Shown here: positions 16,957 through 25,979 of the stretch, one piece after another
Layout of the letters: every line of letters begins with the position of its first letter
Numbering within the stretch: the stretch's first letter is position 1
NCBI RefSeq assembly: GCF_000447205.1
Contig: NZ_AUWY01000057.1
Location: forward strand, 36,853-100,852
DNA: 64,000 nucleotides
Origin: Sphingobium ummariense RL-3
Lineage (GTDB): Bacteria > Pseudomonadota > Alphaproteobacteria > Sphingomonadales > Sphingomonadaceae
Direction: 5' to 3'
The notes under the pieces: model-generated
Told to the model about the DNA's origin: nothing
Seen by the model: only the letters and a program-made list of their open reading frames with translations
The model's database searches: none
Made by a program: the position numbers and the translations under genes

Positions 16957-19509
16957 TTACTGGCCGAAAGTGCGCTGCCACCAGCCCCGGCGCGGCGAGC
17001 CGCCATCTTCCGGTGCTTCGCCCTCGGCGGCCATGGTCTCGCCGTCAACGGCCACGGGCTCGCCCTCGTCGCCGGCTTCCGCCGCGGCCGAAGCTTCGAC
17101 AGCCGGGGGAGCAGCCATTTGTGTCTCGACAGCCGCAGCCTCGGCCGGGGCTGCCTCCTCCGCAGTCGGCTCGGCTTTCTTGCGACGCGAGCGCTTGGGC
17201 TTGGCAGGCGCTTCCTCGGCGATGGCGGGCTCCTCGACGGCAGCGGCCTCCTCGGCGGCCGGCTCGGCCTTTTTGCGGCGCGCGCGCTTGGGCTTGGCGG
17301 GCGCCTCCTCGACTGCGGGAGCAGCTTCGGCCTCCACCTCCACGGCGGGAGCGGTCGCTTCGGCCGCCTCCGTAACAGGGGCGGCTTCGGCTTCCTTCGC
17401 CTTCCGGGCGCGTGGACGGCGGCGCGTCTTGGGCGCTTCCTCCTCGGCCGGCGCTTCGGCCGCGACTTCCGCTTCGATCGCCGGCTCCGCGTCGACCGTT
17501 TCCGGCTGCGCAGCCTCGGCGTCGCTGCCTTCGGTCACGGTCGTTTCCGCCGCGTCCTCGCCATTTTCGCGGCGGCGGCGACCGCCGCGGCGACCACGGC
17601 GATTGCGGCGGCGGCCACCTTCGCGCTCTTCCCCGCGCTCGCTGCGATCTTCACGAGCGGATTCGGCGGTGGCGGCTTCCTCGGCCTCTTCCTCCTCTTC
17701 CTCCTCGGGAAGGTCGGCATCGTCCTCTTCCTGCGCGAGCGGGGCATAGGTCACGACGCGCTCGGGCCGCGGGCCGCTGGCCTCGACCGACATGCGCGCG
17801 CCCTCGACCTCGCCATCCGGCAGGATGACGATGGTGACGCCATAGCGCTGCTCGATCTCGTCGAGCTCGCGGCGCTTGTTGTTGAGGACGTAGAAGGCCG
17901 CTTCCTGGCTCGCGCGCAGGGTAACGATGCTGCCGCGCCCGCGGGCGGCTTCCTCCTCCAGCATGCGCAGCGCGGAAAGGCCTGCCGACGACGCGGTGCG
18001 GACCAGGCCCGTGCCCTCGCAATGCGGGCACTGCCGGGTGGATGCTTCCAGCACGCCGGTGCGCAGCCGCTGGCGGCTCATCTCCATCAGGCCGAAGCCC
18101 GAGATGCGGCCGACCTGGATGCGGGCGCGATCGTCCTTCAGCGCCTCCTTCATCGCCTTCTCGACCTTACGGATGTTGGAGTTCATCTCCATGTCGATGA
18201 AGTCGATGACGACCAGACCGGCCATGTCGCGCAGGCGCAGCTGGCGCGCGATCTCACGCGCGGCCTCCAGATTGGTGGCGACGGCGGTCTGCTCGATGCC
18301 ATGCTCGCGGGTGGAGCGGCCCGAGTTGATGTCGATCGACACCAGCGCCTCGGTCGGGTTGATGACCAGGTAGCCGCCGGACTTCAGCTGCACGACCGGA
18401 TTGTACATCGCGGCCAGCTGGTCCTCGACGCTGGCGCGCTGGAACAGCGACACGGCGTCGGCATATTGCTTCACCCGCCGGGCATGGCTGGGCATCAGCA
18501 GCTTCATGAAGTCCTTGGCGGCCTTGTAGCCTTCCTCGCCCTCGACGATGACCTCTTCGATATCCTTGTTGTAGATATCGCGGATCGCGCGCTTGATGAG
18601 GTCGCTGTCATTGTGGATCAGCGCGGGGGCTGCCGACTTCAGCGTCTTTTCGCGGATCTCGTCCCACAGGCGGGCGAGATAGTCGAAGTCGCGCTTGATC
18701 TCCGGCTTGGTGCGCTGGAGCCCGGCGGTGCGGACGATGCAGCCCATGGTGGAGGGCAGGTTCATCTCCGCGATGATCGACTTCAGCCGCTTGCGGTCGG
18801 CCGCGTTGCTGATCTTGCGGGAAATACCGCCGCCATGGCTGGTGTTGGGCATCAGCACGCAATAACGGCCGGCCAGCGACAGATAGGTGGTCAGTGCCGC
18901 GCCCTTGTTGCCGCGCTCTTCCTTGACGACCTGGACCAGCAGCACCTGGCGGCGCTTGATGACGTCCTGGATCTTGTAACGGCGACGCAGCGCCATGCGC
19001 TTGCGGCGCAGTTCGTCGGCCGCGTCGTCGCCATTCTTCTCGCGACGGCGACGCGCGGGCTTGCCGCCTTCGCTTTCGCCCTCGGCCTCCGCGGTCTCGC
19101 CCTCGGCGGCGTCCTCATCGTCCTGATGATGGGTGGCCTCGACATATTCGACGCCGCCGTCCATCGCGCCGACATCCTCGTCGTCATCATAGTCGGCACG
19201 CAGAGCGGCCTCTTCCTCGGCATGCGCGCGTTCCTCGCGCAGCAATGCCTCGCGGTCCTCGCGCGGAATCTGGTAATAATCGGGGTGGATTTCCGAAAAG
19301 GCCAGGAAGCCGTGGCGGTTGCCGCCATAATCGACGAACGCCGCCTGCAGCGACGGTTCGACCCGCGTGACCTTGGCTAGATAGATATTTCCTTTGAGCT
19401 GCTTGTGCTCGGCGGATTCGAAATCAAACTCCTCGATCCGGTTACCCTTGACGACCGCGACCCGGGTTTCTTCCCGGTGGCGCGCATCGATCAGCATACG
19501 CATTGTCAT
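16957..19509 (-). CDS. rne: Ribonuclease E/G
   Basis: Endoribonuclease that starts mRNA decay and processes rRNA and tRNA; core of the degradosome. 850 residues. The S1 domain starts near residue 35 and is split by an acidic insert of about 80 residues (DYDDDEDVGAMDGG onward), common in alphaproteobacteria. The DNase I-like catalytic domain has SIDINSGRST and VVIDFIDMEMNSN with the Mg-binding aspartates. The zinc-link motif CPHC is in RQCPHCEGTG. The C-terminal third is disordered, alternating acidic and basic. It holds a 31-residue tandem repeat containing PAKPKRARRKKAEP and PAKPKRSRRKKAEP, likely RNA or partner binding. All catalytic residues look intact. Confidence 0.97.
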   Translation of the reverse strand: MTMRMLIDARHREETRVAVVKGNRIEEFDFESAEHKQLKGNIYLAKVTRVEPSLQAAFVDYGGNRHGFLAFSEIHPDYYQIPREDREALLREERAHAEEEAALRADYDDDEDVGAMDGGVEYVEATHHQDDEDAAEGETAEAEGESEGGKPARRRREKNGDDAADELRRKRMALRRRYKIQDVIKRRQVLLVQVVKEERGNKGAALTTYLSLAGRYCVLMPNTSHGGGISRKISNAADRKRLKSIIAEMNLPSTMGCIVRTAGLQRTKPEIKRDFDYLARLWDEIREKTLKSAAPALIHNDSDLIKRAIRDIYNKDIEEVIVEGEEGYKAAKDFMKLLMPSHARRVKQYADAVSLFQRASVEDQLAAMYNPVVQLKSGGYLVINPTEALVSIDINSGRSTREHGIEQTAVATNLEAAREIARQLRLRDMAGLVVIDFIDMEMNSNIRKVEKAMKEALKDDRARIQVGRISGFGLMEMSRQRLRTGVLEASTRQCPHCEGTGLVRTASSAGLSALRMLEEEAARGRGSIVTLRASQEAAFYVLNNKRRELDEIEQRYGVTIVILPDGEVEGARMSVEASGPRPERVVTYAPLAQEEDDADLPEEEEEEEAEEAATAESAREDRSERGEEREGGRRRNRRGRRGGRRRRENGEDAAETTVTEGSDAEAAQPETVDAEPAIEAEVAAEAPAEEEAPKTRRRPRARKAKEAEAAPVTEAAEATAPAVEVEAEAAPAVEEAPAKPKRARRKKAEPAAEEAAAVEEPAIAEEAPAKPKRSRRKKAEPTAEEAAPAEAAAVETQMAAPPAVEASAAAEAGDEGEPVAVDGETMAAEGEAPEDGGSPRRGWWQRTFGQ

Positions 19510-20014
19510 TTATAAGTCTCCGGCGATGGCGGCCTGCGGCATGCAGCCGGGCCGCCACGCGATAAGTGAAGGACGGCCGCCTGCGCGCCAGCGGCGCGGA
19601 GTGCGGCATCGTCCGGTTCTGAAGGAAAAACTGCGCGTCTGCTGCAACGGCAGGACCGGGCAACCCGCCGGTCCGGTCCATCCACGCCGCATGGCCCGAA
19701 AGGGGCTCAAGCGGGGAATGGGAAACATGCCTCATGCAGCGTCAACCTGTTCACGTCACCGGTTCCCGGCGCTTCATGCGCCCGCCGGTGCTAACTTTCC
19801 AAGCCCTTGGGGCCATGCCGCGCAATATGGCATGTCTCCCAGGAATGTGAATGGGTAGCAGCCAAACAGGCAAGGAGCAACAACCGCCCGAAATAATGTT
19901 TCGCCCCTGTGCATGTCGCGCAATCGTGCTGAAGGGTGGATTAACCCTCTCATTTTACGCGGGCGGAAGGGGTCATGCTTAAGACCCGATTCAGCGTGGG
20001 GACGCGCTGGACGG
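19510..20014. other. 505-bp divergent gap, rne leader and amidase promoter
   Basis: No convincing gene. The region must hold the promoter and leader of rne (minus) and the promoter of the amidase (plus). A small hairpin AGGGT-N6-ACCCT lies at about 19934-19949. rne genes in other bacteria are autoregulated through a long 5' leader, which would explain the length, but I cannot recognise a known leader structure here. Confidence 0.5.
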
Positions 20015-21304
20015 ATGAACGTCATGAAATTTGGCTGGACGGGCCACGAGGCTGCGTTGCACAAGCGGCGCATGCTGCAAAGTCTTGCCCTGGCAGGCAT
20101 GCTCTTCGCCGGAAGCCCGGGGCAGGCCGGCGGCATATCGGCCGTCGACGTGCGGGATGATCGCGTGGTCGTGCGCTTCGACGACAGGGTGGAGGGGGCA
20201 TCGGCCTTCCTGCTGGACGGGCCGCGCCGCATCGCGCTCGACATCAGCGGCGCGCAGGTGGGGCAGGCGCGCTATGCCGGCACCGGCACGGCCATCGCCG
20301 CCGTGCGGCAGGGGCAGCTGAGCGAAGGCACGGCGCGCGTGGTGCTCGATCTTTCCGCGCCCGCGACTTTGGGCGACGCCCGCATCGCGCCCGATGGCCG
20401 GTCGCTCAGCTTCACGGTGCAGGGCGTGTCCGACGGCGCGTTCCGCAACGCGATCGGCAAGGGGCGGCTGCGCTTCGACGCGCCCGCCGACATGGCCCAA
20501 CGTCCGCAAAAGCGCATCCATTCGATCACCGTACCGATTCCGGCGGCTTCCAGCAGCATCGGCCTTCCCGCGATCGAGGGCGCGCGCGACGGCGCTAGGC
20601 CGCTGGTCGTCATCGATGCAGGCCATGGCGGCCATGATCCCGGCGCGATCAACAAGGAAAGCGGGCGGCGGGAGAAGGACGTGACGCTCGCCATCACCCA
20701 GGCGATCCGCGACCAGTTGGTCAGGTCGGGCCGTGTTCGGGTGGCGCTCACCCGCGACGACGACCGCTTCCTCGTCCTTCAGGAACGCTATGGCATCGCG
20801 CGGCGGCTGAATGCCGATCTCTTCATCTCGGTCCACGCCGATTCGGCGGAGAATGCCGAAGCGCATGGCGCGACCGTCTACACCCTGTCGGAAACCGCCT
20901 CCGACCGGGAGGCCGCACGCCTCGCTGCGCGCGAGAACAAGGCCGACATTCTGAACGGCGTGAACCTGGGCGGCCAGTCGGGCGACGTCTCCTCCATCCT
21001 GATCGACCTGACGCAGCGCGAATCGATGAACATCTCGGCCAATTTCGCGCGCCTTCTCCAGCGCGAGGCATCGCCTTATGTGCCCTTCCGCAGCGCCTAT
21101 CATCGCTTCGCCTCGCTGATGGTGCTGAAGGCGCCGGACACGCCCTCGGTCCTGTTCGAAACCGGCTATATCTCCAATGGCGAGGATGCAGCCTTCCTGT
21201 CCTCGCGCGAAGGCCAGCAGAAGATCGCCCGCGGCGTGGCCCGCGCGATCGAGATCCACTTCGCCCGCCGCCTCGCCATGCGGGACGGGACGGTCGGAGG
21301 TTGA
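20015..21304 (+). CDS. N-acetylmuramoyl-L-alanine amidase (AMIN + amidase_3)
   Basis: Periplasmic zinc amidase cutting the amide between MurNAc and L-alanine during septum splitting (AmiA/B/C type). 429 residues. A signal peptide has its hydrophobic core near residues 21-33 (SLALAGMLFAGSPG). An AMIN domain (residues about 35-145) targets it to the envelope. The amidase_3 domain from about residue 190 has VVIDAGHGGHDPGAI (zinc His204), the glutamate in RREKDVTLAI, SVHADS and the C-terminal catalytic ETGYISN. Start uncertain: ATG 20015, 20024 or 20072 all keep a signal peptide. A family-A repeat separates it from the PBP1A gene. Confidence 0.93.
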   Translation: MNVMKFGWTGHEAALHKRRMLQSLALAGMLFAGSPGQAGGISAVDVRDDRVVVRFDDRVEGASAFLLDGPRRIALDISGAQVGQARYAGTGTAIAAVRQGQLSEGTARVVLDLSAPATLGDARIAPDGRSLSFTVQGVSDGAFRNAIGKGRLRFDAPADMAQRPQKRIHSITVPIPAASSSIGLPAIEGARDGARPLVVIDAGHGGHDPGAINKESGRREKDVTLAITQAIRDQLVRSGRVRVALTRDDDRFLVLQERYGIARRLNADLFISVHADSAENAEAHGATVYTLSETASDREAARLAARENKADILNGVNLGGQSGDVSSILIDLTQRESMNISANFARLLQREASPYVPFRSAYHRFASLMVLKAPDTPSVLFETGYISNGEDAAFLSSREGQQKIARGVARAIEIHFARRLAMRDGTVGG

Positions 21305-21339
21305 CCGTCCGCGCGCGGGCGGAGGGTTTTTAAGCACCT

Positions 21340-21425
21340 CCGTTCGGGCTGAGCTTGTCGAAGCCCCATCCTTTCCTCTTCCTTCAGAAAAAAGAAGAGC
21401 CCTTCGACAGGCTCAGGGCGAACGG
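21340..21425. repeat. Palindromic repeat, family A, before PBP1A
   Basis: An 86-bp copy running from CCGTTCGGGCTGAGCTTGTC to CTTCGACAGGCTCAGGGCG and ending AACGG. The arms are complementary around a pyrimidine-rich then purine-rich centre (CTTTCCTCTTCCTTC / AAAAAAGAAGAG). Confidence 0.85.
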
Positions 21426-21513
21426 AGATGGGGTATGTCCGCCAAACCCTCCGCCAGCATCCCGTCGATCCATACTGGCGCGCGCGGCTTTTTCTGCCTA
21501 GAGCCTGCTCTTC

Positions 21514-24060
21514 ATGGAAGAGGCCCGTCCCGAACCCGCCCCGTCGTCCTTCGCCTACCGCCTGCGCCGCGATGCCGGCGGCGCGCTGGGCGATGTGCGT
21601 CGGCACTGGCGCCAGCTCTGGCAGCGCCGCTGGTTCCGCTGGACCGCCTGGCTGGGCGGCCTGTTCCTCGTCGCCATCGCGCTCTTCTGGTTCATTTTTG
21701 CGCGCGGCCTGCCGGATGCGCGAACGCTGCTGGAATATGAGCCGCCGCTGCCCACCATCGTGCGCGACGTCAACGGCCAGCCGGTGCACAGCTATGCGCG
21801 GGAACGCCGCGTCCAGCTCCAGTACAGCGACTATCCGCCGCTGCTGATCCGCGCCTATCTCGCGGCGGAGGACAAGACCTTCTTCGAGCATCACGGTGTC
21901 GACATTCCCGGCTTTGCGGGCGCGGTCGTCGACTATGCGAGCAAGCTCGGCTCCGGCCAGCGCGCGCGCGGCGGCTCGACCATCACCCAGCAGGTCGCCA
22001 AGAACCTGCTGATCGGCGACGAATATTCCCCCACGCGCAAGGTGAAGGAGATGATCCTCGCCTATCGCATGGAAAATGTGCTCTCGAAGCAGCAGATCCT
22101 GGAACTCTACCTCAACCAGATATTCCTCGGCCGTAACGCTTATGGCGTGCAGGCGGCCGCGCGCGCCTATTTCGACAAGGACGTCGCGGACCTGAAGCTG
22201 CACGAGATGGCCTATCTCGCCATCCTGCCCAAGGGGCCGGCCAATTATCGCCCGGAAAGCACCGCCGGCCATGCCCGTGCGCTGGAGCGCCGCAACTGGG
22301 CGCTGGGGGAGATGTATGCGAATGGCTGGATCACCGCCGCCCAGCGCGACGAGGCGCGGGCGCAGCCGTTGGGTACGGTCGCCGCGCACGGCTCCAGCTT
22401 CGACGCGCGGGCAGGCGGCTATTATATGGAGGAGGTCCGCCGCCGCCTGATCCAACTCTTCGGCGAGAAGGCGGAGGACGGCCCCAACAGCGTCTATGCC
22501 GGCGGCCTCTGGGTCCGCAGCCCCTATGATCCGGTGATCCAGGACAGCACGGCGACCGCGCTGCGCAACGGACTGCTGCGCTTCGACGCCGGGCGGGGCT
22601 GGTCCGGTCCGGTCGGCCATATCGAGGTCGATCGCGGCTGGCTGCGCGAACTGGCGGCGAGCTATATCGCCGTCGATTATGCGCAATGGCGCGTCGCGGC
22701 CGTCATCGGCCGCACCTCTTCGGAAGCGCAGATCGGCTTCTCCGACGGCACCACCGGCGTCCTGCCCGCCGCTGCAGCGCAGCTGCCCTATCGCCGCACC
22801 GGCGGGCCGGCCTTTGCCGCGCTGAAACCCGGAGACCTGATCGTCGTCGCGCGCAACGGTTCCAGCTGGGCGCTGCGCAACATTCCCGAGGTGTCGGGCG
22901 GCATGGTGGTCGAGGAAACCCATTCGGGCCGCATCCGCGCGATGCAGGGCGGCTTCGATTCCCGCCTGTCCTCCTACAACCGCGCGACCCAGGCGCTGCG
23001 CCAGCCCGGTTCCACGATCAAGCCCTTCGTCTATGCCGCTGCGCTCGACAACGGCATGACGCCCGCCTCGATCATCGTCGACGGGCCGCTGTGCGTCTAC
23101 CAGACCGCCAGCCTCGGCCAGAAATGCTTCCGCAACTTCTCGGGCGGCAGCGCGGGGCCGCAGACGATGCGCTGGGGCGTCGAGCAGTCGCGCAACCTGA
23201 TGACGGTGCGTACCGCCAGTCAGACCGGCATGGAACGCGTCGTGCGCACGATCAAGGCGATGGGGATCGGCGACTACCAACCCTATCTCGCCTTTGCGCT
23301 GGGCGCGGGCGAAACCACGGTGGAGCGTATGGTGAACGCCTATGCGACGCTCGCCAATCAGGGTCGGCAGATGCCTTCGAAGGTCATGGACTATGTGCAG
23401 GACCGGCGCGGCAAGGTGATCTGGCCGGAACGCTGGCGCCCGTGCGAGGGCTGCAACATGGCGAACTGGGACGGCAAGCCCATGCCCCGTTTCGGCTTCG
23501 AGGGGAAGCAGGTCATGAACCCGATGACCGCCTATCAGGTGGTGCACATCACCGAGGGCGTGATCCAGCGCGGCACGGCCACGGTGCTCGCGGACCTCAA
23601 GCGCCCCCTCTTCGGCAAGACCGGCACGACCAACGGGCCGACCAACGTCTGGTTCGTGGGCGGCTCGCCCGATCTCGTCGCGGGCGTCTATATCGGCTAC
23701 GACCAGCCGCGCAGCCTTGGCGGCTGGGCGCAGGGCGGCCGTATCGCCGCGCCCATCTGGAAAGCGGCGATGGCGCCGATCTTGGAAACCATGCCCAAGA
23801 CGCCTTTCGTCGCACCGGCCGGCATCCGCATGGTCACGATCGACCGCCGATCGGGCAAGCGGGTCTATGGTGCCTGGCCGACCGACGAGCCCAAGGCTGC
23901 GGTGATCTGGGAAGCCTTCAAGCCCGAGACCGAACCGCGCCGCACCATTCGCAAGGAGGAAGCCGAGGCCCAGGCCAAGGTCGCCGACCAGCGCGCCGCC
24001 CGCGCGGTACGCCAGCGCACGGACGCGGACTTCCTGGAGGGCCAGGGGGGGATTTATTGA
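21514..24060 (+). CDS. mrcA: Penicillin-binding protein 1A (bifunctional)
   Basis: Class A PBP that polymerises and cross-links peptidoglycan. 848 residues. A cytoplasmic N-terminus is followed by one membrane helix (LGGLFLVAIALFWFIFA, near residues 48-64). The GT51 domain has catalytic Glu119 in AAEDKTFFEHHG, RGGSTITQQVAKN and ILELYLNQIFLGRNAYG. An OB-like insert comes next, then the transpeptidase with SxxK at Ser500 (GSTIKP), SxN at 559-561 (SRN) and KTG at 702 (GKTGTTN). The C-terminal tail is charged (KEEAEAQAKVADQ). All active-site motifs are intact. PBP1A followed by prfB is a common alphaproteobacterial order; a minus-strand DUF2147 gene lies between them here. Confidence 0.97.
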   Translation: MEEARPEPAPSSFAYRLRRDAGGALGDVRRHWRQLWQRRWFRWTAWLGGLFLVAIALFWFIFARGLPDARTLLEYEPPLPTIVRDVNGQPVHSYARERRVQLQYSDYPPLLIRAYLAAEDKTFFEHHGVDIPGFAGAVVDYASKLGSGQRARGGSTITQQVAKNLLIGDEYSPTRKVKEMILAYRMENVLSKQQILELYLNQIFLGRNAYGVQAAARAYFDKDVADLKLHEMAYLAILPKGPANYRPESTAGHARALERRNWALGEMYANGWITAAQRDEARAQPLGTVAAHGSSFDARAGGYYMEEVRRRLIQLFGEKAEDGPNSVYAGGLWVRSPYDPVIQDSTATALRNGLLRFDAGRGWSGPVGHIEVDRGWLRELAASYIAVDYAQWRVAAVIGRTSSEAQIGFSDGTTGVLPAAAAQLPYRRTGGPAFAALKPGDLIVVARNGSSWALRNIPEVSGGMVVEETHSGRIRAMQGGFDSRLSSYNRATQALRQPGSTIKPFVYAAALDNGMTPASIIVDGPLCVYQTASLGQKCFRNFSGGSAGPQTMRWGVEQSRNLMTVRTASQTGMERVVRTIKAMGIGDYQPYLAFALGAGETTVERMVNAYATLANQGRQMPSKVMDYVQDRRGKVIWPERWRPCEGCNMANWDGKPMPRFGFEGKQVMNPMTAYQVVHITEGVIQRGTATVLADLKRPLFGKTGTTNGPTNVWFVGGSPDLVAGVYIGYDQPRSLGGWAQGGRIAAPIWKAAMAPILETMPKTPFVAPAGIRMVTIDRRSGKRVYGAWPTDEPKAAVIWEAFKPETEPRRTIRKEEAEAQAKVADQRAARAVRQRTDADFLEGQGGIY

Positions 24061-24090
24061 AGGGTGATTTTGGCTGAGAAGCTGCCTGCC

Positions 24091-24190
24091 GTCATCCCGG
24101 GCTTGGTCCGGGATCCTGCTTTCTTCTCCCGCGCACCGTCAAGGGCAGTGGGACCCGGATAGGCCTTTCCCGAGCCTGTCGAAGAGTCCG
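24091..24190. repeat. Palindromic repeat, family B, plus family-A fragment
   Basis: GTCATCCCGGGCTTGGTCCG followed by GGATCCTGCTT (24091-24121) folds into a strong hairpin. A partial inverted copy (GTGGGACCCGGAT) follows near 24150, and 24173-24187 carries a short family-A word (GAGCCTGTCGAAGAG). The rest of the 213-bp gap shows no gene. Confidence 0.75.
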
Positions 24191-24273
24191 AGTTGACGGC
24201 AAATTCTTTCACTCGATCCTTGCCGCTTCCAGACGGGTCGCACTCCTTCAAGCAGGCCGCGATGCTCTTGTGT

Positions 24274-24687
24274 CTACGGCGTCACCCGCGTCCATATCTG
24301 CGATTTGCAGCCGATACCGCCCAGCAGACATCCCTCGCCCTCCAGCCGGTCCGGATCGAGCAGGGTCACGGTGCCGGAAAAGGTCTTGCCGATGTCCGGC
24401 ACGAACACCTTGCCGCGCCAGCGGTTGCGGCCGGCGGGGGTGAAATCCCGGAACAGGGTCGTGCCCACCAGCGGGTCGGTGCCGCCGCGGGCGGCATCCG
24501 CCTTCGCCTTGTCGCTGGCCCACACGACCACGCCGCACATGTTCCGGCCGCACGGCTCCGCGCGGACGTGGACGCTGCCCTTGGGGTTGGACCAGATGCC
24601 GAAGGACGGCCCCGTACGGGGCGCGGCTCCGACGCATAACAGCGCCAGTGCGATGGAGACGGTCCTGCCCACGGGATTTCCTGCCAT
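24274..24687 (-). CDS. DUF2147 exported protein
   Basis: A 137-residue protein: signal peptide (VSIALALLCVGAAP) plus one DUF2147 domain. The domain is marked by GIWSNPKGSVHVRAEPCG early, then NMCGVVVWASD, LFRDFTPAGRNRWRGKVFVP and the end GCLLGGIGCKSQIWTRV. Four cysteines probably form disulphides in the periplasm. DUF2147 proteins adopt a small beta-barrel and their role is unknown. ATG 24687 is chosen because it directly precedes the signal peptide. Confidence 0.85.
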   Translation of the reverse strand: MAGNPVGRTVSIALALLCVGAAPRTGPSFGIWSNPKGSVHVRAEPCGRNMCGVVVWASDKAKADAARGGTDPLVGTTLFRDFTPAGRNRWRGKVFVPDIGKTFSGTVTLLDPDRLEGEGCLLGGIGCKSQIWTRVTP

Positions 24688-24851
24688 GCCTGTGTTCCTC
24701 GCAAGCCCGCTCGGCCATAACGGAAAAGGGCCGCCCGGGGCAATGTCGCGCGGCCGGCATGAGCGCAATGATCCTTCCCAAATCCCTTGCCCTCGGATAG
24801 GGGCGATCGCTTGATGCGTTGAGACGCACGAGACAGTTCTGGAGACTCCCC

Positions 24852-25979
24852 ATGCGCGCCGAAGCGCTGCAATATATCGACCGCATCGACGCCGCGCTGG
24901 CCCTGCTGCGGCAATCGCTCGACTGGGACCGCGCGCTGCGCCGGCTGGACGAACTGAACGCCCGCGTCGAAGATCCGACGCTGTGGGACAATGCCAAGCA
25001 GGCGCAGGAGGTGATGCGCGAGCGCACCCGGCTCGACAATGCGATCGGCGCCACCCGCGCGATCGAACGGGAGAAGACCGAGACCGCCGACCTTATCGAG
25101 ATGGCCGAGGCCGAAGGCGACGAGGAGATGGTGAACGAGGCGGTCGCGTCCCTGAAGGCGCTGGCCGACCGCGCCGACGAGGACAAGATCAAGGCTCTGC
25201 TGGCGGGTGAGGCCGACGCCAGCGACACCTATCTGGAAATCCATGCGGGTGCGGGCGGCACCGAAAGCCAGGACTGGGCGGAGATGCTGAGCCGCATGTA
25301 CCGCCGCTGGGCGGAGCGGCGCGGCTACAAGGTGGAACTGGTCGACTATCAGGCCGGCGACCAGGCCGGCATCAAGTCGGCGACCTTCCTGTTCAAGGGC
25401 GAGAACGCCTATGGCTATGCCAAGACCGAGAGCGGCGTCCACCGGCTGGTCCGCATCAGCCCCTATGACAGCTCGGCGCGGCGGCACACCAGCTTCTCGT
25501 CGGTCTGGGTCTATCCGGTGATCGACGACGACATCGACATCGAAGTCAAGGAAAGCGACCTCAAGATCGACACATACCGCGCTTCGGGCGCCGGCGGCCA
25601 GCACGTCAACACGACCGACTCGGCCGTCCGTATCACCCACGTACCCAGCGGTATCATCGTCGCGTCGCAGAACGACCGGTCGCAGCACAAGAACCGCGCG
25701 ACGGCGATGAACATGCTGAAGGCCCGTCTCTACGAGGCGGAGCTGCGCAAGCGCGAGGAGGCGGCGTCGGGCGAATATCAGGCGAAGACGGAAATCGGCT
25801 GGGGCCACCAGATCCGCTCCTACGTCCTTCAGCCCTATCAGCTGGTGAAGGACCTGCGCACCGGCGTCACCTCCACCTCGCCCGACGACGTGCTCGACGG
25901 TGCGCTCGACCCGTTCATGGCCGCCGCGCTCTCGCAGAAGGTCACCGGCGAGAAGGTCGACGTGGAGGACGTCGACTGA
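24852..25979 (+). CDS. prfB: Peptide chain release factor 2
   Basis: Terminates translation at UGA and UAA. 375 residues from ATG 24852. The GGQ motif that triggers peptidyl-tRNA hydrolysis is at 248-250 (SGAGGQHVNTTDSAVR). The stop-codon recognition tripeptide appears as SPY in RISPYDSSARRHTSF rather than SPF of E. coli; from memory this is usual for alphaproteobacteria. The gene is a single uninterrupted frame, so the +1 programmed frameshift of E. coli prfB is absent. Its TGA overlaps the ATG of the next gene. Confidence 0.96.
   Translation: MRAEALQYIDRIDAALALLRQSLDWDRALRRLDELNARVEDPTLWDNAKQAQEVMRERTRLDNAIGATRAIEREKTETADLIEMAEAEGDEEMVNEAVASLKALADRADEDKIKALLAGEADASDTYLEIHAGAGGTESQDWAEMLSRMYRRWAERRGYKVELVDYQAGDQAGIKSATFLFKGENAYGYAKTESGVHRLVRISPYDSSARRHTSFSSVWVYPVIDDDIDIEVKESDLKIDTYRASGAGGQHVNTTDSAVRITHVPSGIIVASQNDRSQHKNRATAMNMLKARLYEAELRKREEAASGEYQAKTEIGWGHQIRSYVLQPYQLVKDLRTGVTSTSPDDVLDGALDPFMAAALSQKVTGEKVDVEDVD

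Noticed and set aside
17119..19380. Very long plus-strand open frame opposite rne
   Set aside because: Arises from codon bias of GC-rich rne read in reverse; composition is low-complexity, no start signal and no family motif.
21166..23547. 793-codon minus-strand frame opposite the PBP1A gene
   Set aside because: Antisense shadow; it also runs through a palindromic repeat and has histidine/arginine-rich nonsense composition.
24819..24930. Programmed +1 frameshift in prfB
   Set aside because: Looked for an early in-frame TGA with a CTTTGA-type slip site; prfB is one uninterrupted frame.
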